Origin: Clostridium beijerinckii
Lineage (GTDB): Bacteria; Bacillota; Clostridia; Clostridiales; Clostridiaceae
Direction of reading: 5' to 3'
Length of the DNA stretch: 64,000 bases
Assembly: GCA_003129525.1 (NCBI GenBank)
Contig: CP029329.1
Span: 1,779,501 to 1,843,500 of the forward strand
The notes beneath the pieces are model-generated. The model was given only the letters and a program-made list of their open reading frames with translations. It was not told where the DNA came from and did no database searches. Positions 15,339 through 23,933 of the stretch are shown here, piece after piece (the first letter of the stretch is position 1; the number at the start of each line of letters is the position of its first letter). A program made the translations under genes and the position numbers.

Positions 15339-16175
15339 GTGAGACTTACTCATAATATGTATTCATTAAGTATATATAAAACGTATAAAGGTAGAATTGA
15401 TGATAATGCTAAAGCATTAAATAACATAAGTACTGGAAGTAAGTTGAGTTCTGCTAAAGATAATCCTAATAAAATTGGTAAAAGTGAGACTTTGAAAATA
15501 CAAGTATTAACTAATGATGCTGCAAGTAAAAATATTCAAGATGCTAATTCTATGATTCAAACTTTTGATGGTGCACTTCAAGAAATTAATAATAATTTAT
15601 CTAGAATTAAGGAATTGACAGTTAGTGCTGGTTCTGGCTCATTAACTGCTGATGATAAAAAAATTATTCAAAATGAAATTGACAGTATTAAGTCAGATAT
15701 AAATGATTTGGCAAATAACACAGAATTTAATGGAATTAAATTATCTGAGCCTAGTTTATCCAGCTTGAATGGAGACCCTACAAAAATAATAAAAACTGCT
15801 ATAGGAAATATGGATGATGAAAGCATGGATATACCGTTTTTTGATGTTAGTGCAAAAAATATAGGTATTGAAGATTTGTATGTGAAAAATTTAGATACAT
15901 CTCTTGACGCTATTGATAAAGCAATTCAAATGGTTACCAAAGTAAGAAGTAAATATGGCTCAATACAAAAAAGGTTAGAAGGAACTGCTGATTATTTAGG
16001 TAATAAAGATATTTCAGTTCAAACGGCTCAAAGTAGAATTGGGGATGCAGATATTGCAGAAGAAATGATGAATTATTCGAAAAGTCAATTATTAGTTAAT
16101 TCTTCAATTGGATTAATGGCACAAAGCAATAATTTCCCTAAAGATGCATTGAATATTTTAGCTAATGTTAAATAG
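15339..16175 (+). CDS. Divergent flagellin family protein
   Basis: Encodes 278 residues from GTG 15339, which has AAGGAGG 8 nt upstream; the longer frame from 15282 overlaps the promoter and is rejected. N-terminal flagellin helices are recognisable (IYKTYKGRIDDNAKALNNIS, GSKLSSAKDNPNKIGKSETL, ANSMIQTFDGALQEINNNL), as are C-terminal ones (VRSKYGSIQKRLEGTADYL, QSRIGDADIAEEMMNYSKSQ). The usual GDDAAGLAIS is replaced by KDNPNKIGKS, and the variable domain is very short. It could be a minor filament component or junction-adjacent flagellin. A terminator follows at 16298. Confidence 0.85.
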   Translation: MRLTHNMYSLSIYKTYKGRIDDNAKALNNISTGSKLSSAKDNPNKIGKSETLKIQVLTNDAASKNIQDANSMIQTFDGALQEINNNLSRIKELTVSAGSGSLTADDKKIIQNEIDSIKSDINDLANNTEFNGIKLSEPSLSSLNGDPTKIIKTAIGNMDDESMDIPFFDVSAKNIGIEDLYVKNLDTSLDAIDKAIQMVTKVRSKYGSIQKRLEGTADYLGNKDISVQTAQSRIGDADIAEEMMNYSKSQLLVNSSIGLMAQSNNFPKDALNILANVK

Positions 16176-16297
16176 TTAATAACGTTATCAAACACTTCAA
16201 ATTGTGAAATATATTAAAAAATTGACATGCATACTGGTCTGTTAATATTTTTGAAATAAGAATGGTAAATTATTAATGTGATAATTTGAATAATAAG

Positions 16298-16341
16298 AAC
16301 TATAGTAAATTTGAATTTTTAAAATTTACTATAGTTTTTAT
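16298..16341 (+). terminator. Terminator after the flagellin paralogue
   Basis: AACTATAGTAAATTT (about 16299-16313) pairs perfectly with AAATTTACTATAGTT, and TTTATTATTTTT follows. The T-rich flanks on both sides could make it bidirectional. Confidence 0.75.
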
Positions 16342-16579
16342 TATTTTTATGAAATTAAAGTAGAAGCATTTAAAAATTAAGATTTCACTAAGGAACCTTA
16401 TAGATAAATCTACGTCAGTACTATTTAAGTTGCTAAAAATAATTGTAATAGTATATGAAGATTTAAATGGAAGGAATATTTATTCAGAAAATATACAAAT
16501 ATCATTTATATTTGCATTATTATGTTGAAAATTAAAGGAATAAATGGTAATATGTTAAATGAAAAGTAAATTATAAATG
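16342..16579 (+). other. Gene-free AT-rich stretch before the riboswitch
   Basis: About 240 nt with no open frame of note. It probably contains the promoter of the early flagellar operon, because the aptamer begins at about 16580, but I see no confident -35/-10 pair. Confidence 0.4.
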
Positions 16580-16660
16580 ATACTAGCACACTTATTGAAA
16601 AGTAAGGCCGCAAAGCCATGAGTCTAAGGAAAATTTTTTTCTATGATTGTCAGGTTGCCA
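16580..16660 (+). promoter_or_regulatory. Cyclic di-GMP-I (GEMM) riboswitch ahead of the flgB operon
   Basis: Diagnostic GEMM-I features: a hairpin CTTATT-GAAA-AGTAAG with GAAA tetraloop (16591-16606), the core CGCAAAGCCA (16609-16618) followed by GTCTAAGG, then the receptor-side CTATGATTGTCAGGTTGCC (16641-16659). P1 is weaker than usual (the 5' strand reads TAGCACAC where GCAAAC is typical). In Clostridioides difficile the same riboswitch class controls the flgB operon from the same position. The 3' end GCCAAAATATA can pair with TATATTTTGG (16701-16710), next to a terminator. Confidence 0.8.
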
Positions 16661-16709
16661 AAATATAATTGTAATAAATTTTTACGTTTATTTGTGTTGC
16701 TATATTTTG

Positions 16710-16737
16710 GTGTCTATGATTTCATAGTCACCTTTTT
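16710..16737 (+). terminator. Intrinsic terminator controlled by the riboswitch
   Basis: GTGTCTATGA pairs with TCATAGTCAC around a TT loop, then CTTTTTG. The left arm TCTATGATT repeats the aptamer segment at 16640-16648, so the terminator's right arm could alternatively pair with the aptamer. This gives a direct switch between ligand-bound and terminated or read-through forms. Confidence 0.7.
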
Positions 16738-17126
16738 GCATTTCAGAAAATTATTATTAAATTGAATTTGTAGAGGCTGTGCCTAGTGAGTATAACTTTA
16801 TGAAGGCATAAATATACATTCTTAAAATGAGAATTTTTAATGCTATATCAATAAAAATAGAATAATATGTTAAAGAATACAAAAATAGTTGTTATTAGTA
16901 AATAAATTGTAGAAGATTTTTTAAAAAATTATGGATAAAATACTCTAATTATTCTATAATTAAAGTATTAGTAATTTTAATGGGAATATAAAGTTTCGAT
17001 TTAGTAAAGATTAGTGGGAAAAGTATATTATTTTACAAATTATACTTAATAATAAAAAATATGCATTTATATGGGGAATTTTAAATATTTATGAAAACAA
17101 ATTGGAAAGCGTAAGGATGTGAATTT
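16738..17126 (+). other. Leader between riboswitch terminator and flgB
   Basis: About 390 nt of AT-rich DNA with a small AGGC-TGT-GCCT hairpin (about 16773-16783) and no gene on either strand. A second promoter for flgB could lie here, but I see no clear sigma-D or sigma-A match. Confidence 0.4.
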
Positions 17127-17528
17127 ATGGCAATACAATCTATTGGTTCCAATGATAATTATGATTTAATTAAGGCAGGAATTAAAGCATCGAATGTTAG
17201 AGCTAAAACAATTGCTAATAATATGGCTAATATTAATACTAAGGATTACAAGAAATTTAATGTGGTTTTTGAAGAGAATTTAAAAAAAGAAAATAATTCA
17301 TCAGGATTAGAATTAAAGAGAACTAATTCTGCTCATTTTGCTAGTAAAAATGCAGAAAATGAAAACATTTCAATAGAACAAGACAATAGTACAAGCATGA
17401 GAAGTGATGGTAATAATGTTGACTTAGATATAGAAAAAGTTAACCAAGCTGCTAATACACTTAAATATAATGCGTTAATAACCAAGATAAATGGTAAATT
17501 TAATGATTTAAAGATGGTTATGAAATAA
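17127..17528 (+). CDS. flgB: Flagellar basal-body rod protein FlgB
   Basis: Encodes 133 residues, first gene of the early operon. FlgB is a proximal rod subunit. The signature N-terminal axial motif is AGIKASNVRAKTIANNMANI followed by NTKDYKKFNVVFEE; the C-terminal helix NQAANTLKYNALITKINGKF pairs with it. The terminal GG...GTG-type ribosome site precedes ATG 17127. flgC follows after 12 nt. Confidence 0.94.
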   Translation: MAIQSIGSNDNYDLIKAGIKASNVRAKTIANNMANINTKDYKKFNVVFEENLKKENNSSGLELKRTNSAHFASKNAENENISIEQDNSTSMRSDGNNVDLDIEKVNQAANTLKYNALITKINGKFNDLKMVMK

Positions 17529-17540
17529 GGGGGATTGTAA

Positions 17541-17948
17541 ATGAATGCATTTAGTTCTATGCAAATAAGTGCAACAGGTCTTTCGGCAGAAAGATTAAGA
17601 ATGGATACTATAACTTCGAATATGGCAAATGCTAGTACAACAAGGAGTGCTGATGGAAGTGGTCCATATGTTAGAAAGATAGCTGTATTTCAAGAAGCTC
17701 TTGATGCTAATAAGGAAATGGCTGGAGTTAAGGCAGTGAAAATTGAAAAAGACAATTCACCTTTAAGAAAAGTATATGATCCTGCTAATCCAGATGCGGA
17801 TGAAACAGGATATGTTACTATGCCTAATGTAAATGTATTAAATGAAATGGCTGATATGATGGTAGCAACTAGGTCTTATGAGGCAAATGTTGATACTTTT
17901 AATGCTTTGAAAAGTATGTTTTCAAAAGCTTTAGAAATTGGAAAGTAG
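17541..17948 (+). CDS. flgC: Flagellar basal-body rod protein FlgC
   Basis: Encodes 135 residues. FlgC forms the proximal rod with FlgB and FlgF. It begins [20 protein letters not shown] with the rod-protein pattern [20 protein letters not shown], and has the FlgC hallmark [19 protein letters not shown] and C-terminal [24 protein letters not shown] precedes the start. Standard flgB-flgC-fliE order. Confidence 0.96.
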   Translation: MNAFSSMQISATGLSAERLRMDTITSNMANASTTRSADGSGPYVRKIAVFQEALDANKEMAGVKAVKIEKDNSPLRKVYDPANPDADETGYVTMPNVNVLNEMADMMVATRSYEANVDTFNALKSMFSKALEIGK

Positions 17949-17961
17949 GAGGAATTGAAAA

Positions 17962-18279
17962 ATGAGAATAGAAGATAAGTTTGCACAAAATGAAGTTCTA
18001 TTTAATAATAAGTTTCAAAATATTAGTGGAAATAAAACTACAGATGAAAAAAGCAATAATATTAGTTTTGGAGATGTTCTTAAGAATTATGTGAACGATG
18101 CTAATGATAAAATAGTAAAATCTGATGCAACTTCAACTAGTTTTATTAAAGGTGAAGATGTTAATATTGATGAAGTTATGATTAAAGGCCAAGAAGCTAG
18201 CTTGAATTTACAATTTTTAACTCAAACTAGAGATAAATTACTTGAAGGGTATAATCAATTATCAAGGTTGCAATTGTAG
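17962..18279 (+). CDS. fliE: Flagellar hook-basal body protein FliE
   Basis: Encodes 105 residues. FliE joins the MS ring to the rod and is needed for early export. The conserved region is SFGDVLKNYVNDANDKIVKS and the C-terminal EASLNLQFLTQTRDKLLEGYNQL-type helix ending in QL, typical of the family. AGGAGG lies 9 nt upstream of ATG 17962. Confidence 0.93.
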   Translation: MRIEDKFAQNEVLFNNKFQNISGNKTTDEKSNNISFGDVLKNYVNDANDKIVKSDATSTSFIKGEDVNIDEVMIKGQEASLNLQFLTQTRDKLLEGYNQLSRLQL

Positions 18280-18300
18280 TACGGTGAGGAGAGCTAAATA

Positions 18301-19878
18301 ATGAAAAAACTTTTAGAAAAAGTTAAAGAACTTTTGGACAAGTTTAAATCCAAAAGTAAGAAAATAAAAATTGCAGTAATAATAGCAATTATAGCAGTTC
18401 TTATTGCGATAATAAGTGCAATTTTTTATTCGTCTTCTAACAAATACCAAGTTTTGTTTTCTAACCTTGATGCAGCAGATGCGCAAACCGTAATAAATAC
18501 TTTAACTGATAGTAAAGTTGATACAAAAATAGATAGTACTACTAACACTATTTTGGTTCCAACAGATCAAGTAGATAAACTTCGATTAGAATTAGCTCCA
18601 ACTCTAACAGCTGGAAGTAAAGGCTATGAACTTATGGATAGTGGAAGTTCTTTTGGTATGACAGATGAAGAGTTTAAAATCAAAAAAGTTAGAATGCAAC
18701 AAGGTGAGTTAGAAAAGACTATAAAAAGTTTTCCACAAGTGGAAAGTGCAAGAGTACATATTACTGAAGCTACGACTTCCGTTTTTGCAAAAGATACAGC
18801 ACCTGGGAAAGCAGCTGTTTATTTAAAAATAAAAAAGGGGGCAACTATTGATGAAGATCAAGTTAAATCAATAGTTGCCTTAGTATCAGGAAGCACTGAA
18901 AATATTCCAAGAGAGAATATTGATGTTATAGATGATAATATGAATTTACTTACTAAGGATATTAATGCAGATCAAACTGCCACAGTGAGTTCTGAAGCTC
19001 TATTAAAACAACAAAATGCAGAAAAAGCTTATGAAGACAAACTTCAAAAAGCAATTGTTAGTTTGTTAGAACCAATTGTTGGTAAAGATAAAGTTAAAGC
19101 TACAGTTAATGTTAATTTAGATTTTGACTCAAAGCAAAAGACACAAACAGTAGTTGATCCTAATAAAGTTATTATAAGTCAAGAAAATTCTAAAGAAGCA
19201 AATACTTCAGGAACTGGAGCTGATACAGCTCAAAGTCCTGTGGATAATAATATGAGTAATACAATAACTACTACTAATGGTGACAAATCAACTTCAAGTA
19301 AAGAAGATCAAAAGACTAACTATGAAGTTGGTAAAAATGAATCAAAAGTTATAAGTGCACCAGGAGAAGTTAAGAGACTTACAGCATCAGTTGTAGTTGA
19401 CGGAACTTTAGATGCTGAAACACAGCAGACAATTGAAAATGCTGTAGGGAACGCAATTGGAATGGATACACTTAGAGGAGATCAGGTTTCAGTACTTGGA
19501 ATGGCGTTTGATACAACTCTTCAAGATCAAGCTAAGGCGGAGATAGATGCAATGAATGCACAAGAAGCAACAGCAACATCAAATACTAAAAATATAATGA
19601 TGATTATTGCAGGGATTTTAGGAGTATTACTTTTAGGTGTAATTATTTTCTTAATTGCAAAGAGAAGAAAGAAGAAGAAGGTAGAAAATGATCAATTATT
19701 AGATACATTAATAGATGATAGTATAATACCTAAAGAACCAGAACCATTTGAGCCAATAGAATTCGAATCTAGATCACAAAAGACTCATTTAGAAGATGAG
19801 ATTAAGAAATATGCGATAGAAAAGCCAGAACAAGTTGTAGAAATAATTAGGTCATGGTTGACTGAAAATGAAAGGTAG
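18301..19878 (+). CDS. fliF: Flagellar MS-ring protein FliF
   Basis: Encodes 525 residues. FliF forms the membrane-supramembrane ring that nucleates the basal body. It has two membrane helices, at about residues 24-43 (IAVIIAIIAVLIAIISAIFY) and 435-453 (IMMIIAGILGVLLLGVIIFL), flanking the ring-building motifs (YQVLFSNLDAADAQTVINTL; LEKTIKSFPQVESARVHIT). The C-terminal cytoplasmic tail that binds FliG is present (EIKKYAIEKPEQVVEIIRSW). The stop abuts the fliG translation signal. Confidence 0.95.
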   Translation: MKKLLEKVKELLDKFKSKSKKIKIAVIIAIIAVLIAIISAIFYSSSNKYQVLFSNLDAADAQTVINTLTDSKVDTKIDSTTNTILVPTDQVDKLRLELAPTLTAGSKGYELMDSGSSFGMTDEEFKIKKVRMQQGELEKTIKSFPQVESARVHITEATTSVFAKDTAPGKAAVYLKIKKGATIDEDQVKSIVALVSGSTENIPRENIDVIDDNMNLLTKDINADQTATVSSEALLKQQNAEKAYEDKLQKAIVSLLEPIVGKDKVKATVNVNLDFDSKQKTQTVVDPNKVIISQENSKEANTSGTGADTAQSPVDNNMSNTITTTNGDKSTSSKEDQKTNYEVGKNESKVISAPGEVKRLTASVVVDGTLDAETQQTIENAVGNAIGMDTLRGDQVSVLGMAFDTTLQDQAKAEIDAMNAQEATATSNTKNIMMIIAGILGVLLLGVIIFLIAKRRKKKKVENDQLLDTLIDDSIIPKEPEPFEPIEFESRSQKTHLEDEIKKYAIEKPEQVVEIIRSWLTENER

Positions 19879-19887
19879 GTGATAGCT

Positions 19888-20904
19888 ATGGCAAAAGAAC
19901 CAATTGAATTATCAGGAGTTCATAAGGCAGCGATATTATTTATAACCCTTGGACCAGAGGCATCATCTGGAATATTGAAAAAGTTACCGGAAGCTGATAT
20001 TCAAAAAATAACTTATGAAATCGCTAATATTACTTCTGTTACTCCAGAACAAAGGGAAGCGATATTAAATGAATTTTTACAAATAAATAAAGCTAGGGAA
20101 TATATAATTGAAGGTGGTATGGATTATGCTAAGACATTATTGTCAAAAGCATTAGGCTCACAAAGGGCTAGCGAAATATTGGAAAAGGTATCAGAAGCTA
20201 CTGCTCAATACAGACCTTTTTCAATTGCGAGAAAAGCAGATTCTCATCAATTGTTAAATGTAATTATATCAGAACAGCCACAAACTATCGCCCTGATTTT
20301 ATGTTATCTTCAAGCAGATAAAGCTGCACAAGTTATGGCGGAATTACCTGAAGAAACGCAAAGTGAAGTCGCTTATAGAATAGCAACCATGAATAATACG
20401 TCTCCTATGGTAATTAAAGAAATAGAATCTGTACTGGAAAGTAAGTTATCTTCTGTAGTAAGAACTGAGATGACAAGTTTAGGTGGAGTAGAAACTTTAG
20501 TTAACATATTAAATGCAGTTGATAGAACAACTGAAAAGAATATTACTGAAGGTTTGGAAAGAGAAGATGCAGAACTTGCTGATAAAGTTAAAAGTTCAAT
20601 GTTCGTATTTGAAGATATTGTTTCTCTTGATGATGTATCTATTCAAAGAATTCTTAGAGAAGTTGAAGTTAACGATCTTGCACTTGCACTTAAAGGATGT
20701 TCTGATGAAGTTGCAAACAGCATTTACAAAAATCAATCAAAGAGAGCTGCTGCTTCATTAAAGGAAGATATGGAATTCTTAGGACCAGTAAGACTTATGG
20801 ATGTTGAAAAATCACAACAAAAGATTGTTTCTGTTATTAGAAGGCTAGATGATGCTAATGAAATCATCATTGCAAGAGGTGGAGAAGATGCAATCATCGT
20901 ATAG
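19888..20904 (+). CDS. fliG: Flagellar motor switch protein FliG
   Basis: Encodes 338 residues. FliG couples the stator to rotor torque and binds FliF. N-terminal FliF-binding domain GVHKAAILFITLGPEASSGI, middle EHPQ-like motif present as ISEQPQTIALILCYL, and C-terminal torque domain with VFEDIVSLDDVSIQRILREV and the charged helix around DLALALKGCSDEV. ATG 19888 is chosen over GTG 19879 because AGGTAGGTG lies 9-16 nt upstream. It overlaps fliH by 17 nt. Confidence 0.95.
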   Translation: MAKEPIELSGVHKAAILFITLGPEASSGILKKLPEADIQKITYEIANITSVTPEQREAILNEFLQINKAREYIIEGGMDYAKTLLSKALGSQRASEILEKVSEATAQYRPFSIARKADSHQLLNVIISEQPQTIALILCYLQADKAAQVMAELPEETQSEVAYRIATMNNTSPMVIKEIESVLESKLSSVVRTEMTSLGGVETLVNILNAVDRTTEKNITEGLEREDAELADKVKSSMFVFEDIVSLDDVSIQRILREVEVNDLALALKGCSDEVANSIYKNQSKRAAASLKEDMEFLGPVRLMDVEKSQQKIVSVIRRLDDANEIIIARGGEDAIIV

Positions 20905-21679
20905 TTTAATAAAGAATGGCTTTGCAAAACAAGGGGAAAACAAAGTTATTTCAACAGAATATGTTATTAAAAAAAAGGTATTTGAAGAAATTGAAGAAGA
21001 AAAAGAAGAAATTGAAGAAGAAGTTATAGTAAAAGCACCTGAAATTGATCCGGAAGAAATTCTAAGACGTTATGAAGATATTGGACAAAGAATAATACAA
21101 GATGCAAAAAATGAGAGACAAGTTATTACATTAAAAGCACAAATAGATGCCAATATTTCAGAAAAAAAGGCTTATAAAAAAGGATATGAACAAGGACTTC
21201 AAAATGGCTATGATGATGGATATAAAAAGGCATATGATGAGACCATTGATACTGCAAGAGCAGAGGCAGCAGATATTGTTAGTAAAGCAGAATTGCTTTT
21301 GAAGTCCGCACATGAAAATTACTCCAAATATTTGGAAGCTAAAAAAGTAGATGTTGTGAATTTAGCATTAGAGATAGCTGAAAGTATAACACAAAAATCA
21401 TTAGGTAACGAAGACTCAATGAATTCAATTATTGAAGAGGCTTTTAAGATTTCAAAGGGCGAAGATAATATTATTTTAAAAGCAAATTCAATTCATGTTG
21501 AAGAATTAAAATCTCAAGTTGAAAGATGGAAGATATCATACGGAGTGAAAAACGAAATTTTTGTACTTGTAGATGACACTATGGAGCCAGGAAATGCAGT
21601 CTTAGAAAAACCTAGTGGAATAGTTAAGGTTGGTGTAGATACTGGTATGGAACAAATAAGAAAAGCAATACTTGGATAA
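20888..21679 (+). CDS. fliH: Flagellar assembly protein FliH
   Basis: Encodes 263 residues. FliH is the stator-like regulator of the export ATPase FliI. The N-terminal third is a Glu/Lys-rich coiled coil (EEIEEEKEEIEEEVIVKAPE). It is followed by the FliH repeat region with Gly-xxx-Gly periodicity (YKKGYEQGLQNGYDDGYKKA) and the C-terminal FliI-binding domain (VVNLALEIAESITQKSLGNE). ATG 20888 lies inside the last codons of fliG, with AGGTGGAG upstream. Confidence 0.9.
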   Translation: MQSSYSLIKNGFAKQGENKVISTEYVIKKKVFEEIEEEKEEIEEEVIVKAPEIDPEEILRRYEDIGQRIIQDAKNERQVITLKAQIDANISEKKAYKKGYEQGLQNGYDDGYKKAYDETIDTARAEAADIVSKAELLLKSAHENYSKYLEAKKVDVVNLALEIAESITQKSLGNEDSMNSIIEEAFKISKGEDNIILKANSIHVEELKSQVERWKISYGVKNEIFVLVDDTMEPGNAVLEKPSGIVKVGVDTGMEQIRKAILG

Positions 21680-21693
21680 AGGAGTAGTTATAT

Positions 21694-23010
21694 ATGTTAG
21701 AGTTAGACTTAGATTTTCATAAGTTAATTAAAAAAGTCAATAATATCTCAACAATATATAGTGAAGGTGTTGTTAAGAAAGTAATAGGCCTTACCATTGA
21801 GGTACAAGGAATTAAGGCATTTGTTGGCGAACTTTGTATAATATATAATGAGAAAAATACTCCTGTAAATTGTGAAGTTGTAGGATTTAGAGATGAATTT
21901 ATAATTCTTATGCCTCTTGATGAACTTATTGGAATTTCACCAGGATGTAAAGTTGTACCACAACATAAACCATTAAGTGTTAAGTGTTCAGATAAGTTAC
22001 TTGGCCATATAATTGATGGACTCGGCAATCCTCTAGATTGTGATAACATGTCAATTGAAGGTGAAGATTATCCATTGGAAAATGAGGCTCCAGATCCTTT
22101 AAAGAGAAAGAGGATAAGGGATATAATGCCAACTGGAGTTAGAGCAATAGATGGATTTTTAACTTGTGGAGATGGACAAAGAATTGGTATTTTTGCAGGT
22201 AGTGGTGTTGGTAAAAGCACAACCCTCGGAATGATAGCAAGAGAAGCTAAGGCAGATGTTAATGTTATTGCACTAGTTGGTGAAAGAGGAAGAGAAGTTC
22301 TGGAATTTATAGAAAATGATTTAGGTCCGGAAGGTATGAAGAAATCTGTTGTAGTTTGTGCTACCTCAGATAAACCGGCTTTAATAAGAATTAAAGGAGC
22401 ACTAACAGCTACTGCAATAGCAGAATACTTTAGAGACAAAGGCAAAAAGGTGATTTTGATGATGGATTCCGTTACTAGATTTGCTATGGCTCAAAGAGAA
22501 GTTGGACTTGCTATAGGTGAACCTCCAGCAACTAAAGGATATACACCTTCAGTATTTGCAAAGCTTCCTAAGTTAATGGAAAGATCAGGTACATCTGAAA
22601 ATGGATCAATAACAGCCTTTTATACTGTACTTGTTGATGGTGATGACTTTAATGAACCTATAGCTGATGCGGTTAGAGGTATATTAGATGGACATATAGT
22701 TCTATCAAGAGATTTAGCACATAAAAATCATTACCCTGCTATTGATATATTAAATAGTGTTAGTAGACTTATGAGTCAAATAGCACCTAAAGATCATAAA
22801 GAAGCAGCGTCTATGGCAAGAGATCTTTTAGCAACTTATAAGGATTCAGAAGATCTAATCAATTTAGGTGCTTATGTTAAAGGAAGTAACAAAAAAATTG
22901 ATATGGCAATCAATTATAATGATTCATTAAATGGCTTTTTGCGTCAAGGAATTGATGAAAAATCAAGTTTTGAAGTAGCGGAAGAGACTTTAATATCTAT
23001 GTTTAAGTAG
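21694..23010 (+). CDS. fliI: Flagellum-specific ATPase FliI
   Basis: Encodes 438 residues. FliI hydrolyses ATP to assist type III export of flagellar proteins. Walker A is GIFAGSGVGKST (about residues 167-178), Walker B is KVILMMDSVTRFAMAQREV, and the family-specific GEPPATKGYTPSVFAKLPKL and ERSGTSENGSITAFYTVLVD are present. Length and order (fliH-fliI-fliJ) are standard. AAAGGAG precedes ATG 21694. Confidence 0.96.
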   Translation: MLELDLDFHKLIKKVNNISTIYSEGVVKKVIGLTIEVQGIKAFVGELCIIYNEKNTPVNCEVVGFRDEFIILMPLDELIGISPGCKVVPQHKPLSVKCSDKLLGHIIDGLGNPLDCDNMSIEGEDYPLENEAPDPLKRKRIRDIMPTGVRAIDGFLTCGDGQRIGIFAGSGVGKSTTLGMIAREAKADVNVIALVGERGREVLEFIENDLGPEGMKKSVVVCATSDKPALIRIKGALTATAIAEYFRDKGKKVILMMDSVTRFAMAQREVGLAIGEPPATKGYTPSVFAKLPKLMERSGTSENGSITAFYTVLVDGDDFNEPIADAVRGILDGHIVLSRDLAHKNHYPAIDILNSVSRLMSQIAPKDHKEAASMARDLLATYKDSEDLINLGAYVKGSNKKIDMAINYNDSLNGFLRQGIDEKSSFEVAEETLISMFK

Positions 23011-23353
23011 ATAAGTGAGAGTCCAAATCTATGATTTGGTTCCTCGAACTTATGCAAATCTGTTTAGGATTTGTATTCCTTAGAAAAAAGATTTGGTGTG
23101 AATCAGTTAAGCAGACATCTCAAATCTATGATTTGATGATGGTCGCTTACTCTGTGAGTACTCAGCGAACGAATGTGAGTCGAGTTTCCTTTAACAGGGA
23201 AGGAACAAATTCCTTTAGAATTTGCAAAAATATACACAGATAAAAAAGCGCGAAGCGCAACCAAGAACTTTTTAAGAATAGATAAAGAAATCCCAACGGG
23301 ATTTCATCAATAACTGTTAATTATTAACTGTTAACTGAAGGAGTGGTTTCACT
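23011..23353 (+). repeat. Hairpin-rich repeat block between fliI and fliJ (families A and B)
   Basis: This 343-nt interruption of the operon is a mosaic of inverted repeats. CAAATCTATGATTTG occurs twice (about 23034 and 23124), with a variant CAAATCTGTTTAGGATTTG between. A family B hairpin AAATTC-CTTTA-GAATTT follows GGAACA (23202-23224), then a family A unit GCGC-GAA-GCGC with AACCAAGAACTTTTT (23245-23273), then a family B hairpin GAAATCCC-AAC-GGGATTTC (23287-23305) and AACTGTTAATTATTAACTGTTAACTG before the fliJ ribosome site. An open frame at 23031-23243 is an artefact of these repeats. Confidence 0.65.
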
Positions 23354-23791
23354 TTGGCTGAAAGATTTAAGTTTGGTTTAGATAAACTTCTTGAAATTAG
23401 AAAAGAAAAAGAAGAGGAAAGTAAAAGGTTATTTACTGAAAGTCAGAGAGAAAAAAAGAAAATAGAAGAAAAATTAGAAGAACTTAATGAAAATTATAAT
23501 AAATATAAAGGAATATCTCCTAATGAAGATATAATATATCAAAAACTAAAAAGATATTATATTCAAGGAGTGCAAAGTGGAATAGACTCTAGTGAAAAAG
23601 ATTTGGTTATAAAAAATCAAGAAATTAATAAAAGAAGAAGAGATTTAACAGAAAAACAAATGGAAAGAAAAACTGTTCAGACACTAAAGGATAAAAAATA
23701 TGAAGCATATGTAAAGGAACAAGATAGGGTAGAACAAATAAATCTTGATGAATTAGCTCTTTATGCATTTGTGAGAAATAAAAACAATTAG
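23354..23791 (+). CDS. fliJ: Flagellar export protein FliJ
   Basis: Encodes 145 residues from a TTG start with AAGGAG 12-17 nt upstream. FliJ is the coiled-coil central stalk of the export ATPase. The family pattern is clear at the N-terminus, RFKFGLDKLLEIRKEKEEES, followed by a nearly continuous coiled coil (EKKKIEEKLEELNENYNKYK; MERKTVQTLKDKKYEAYVKE). It is separated from fliI by a repeat block. Confidence 0.88.
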   Translation: MAERFKFGLDKLLEIRKEKEEESKRLFTESQREKKKIEEKLEELNENYNKYKGISPNEDIIYQKLKRYYIQGVQSGIDSSEKDLVIKNQEINKRRRDLTEKQMERKTVQTLKDKKYEAYVKEQDRVEQINLDELALYAFVRNKNN

Positions 23792-23922
23792 CAATGAACA
23801 ATTAACATTTAGCAATTAAGGAACAAATTTCTATGGAATTTAAAAAAAGAATATATTTAAGAAATCCTGAAAGGATTTCATCAACGACTGTTAACAGTTA
23901 ACTGTTAATTGCTAATGAAGGG
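23792..23922 (+). repeat. Dispersed hairpin repeat, family B, between fliJ and fliK
   Basis: Starts GCAATGAACAATTAACATTTAG right at the fliJ stop. It contains GGAACAAATTTCTATGGAATTT (hairpin 1) and GAAATCC-TGAA-GGATTTC (hairpin 2, 23862-23880), and ends AACAGTTAACTGTTAATTGC before the fliK ribosome site. It has the same plan as the elements at 26490 and 23206, with different but complementary stem bases. Confidence 0.7.
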
Positions 23923-23933
23923 AGGTGAGAATA

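Noticed and set aside
23031..23243. 70-codon open frame between fliI and fliJ
   Set aside because: Translated from repeated hairpin sequence (CAAATCTATGATTTG units); no ribosome site and no recognisable protein features.
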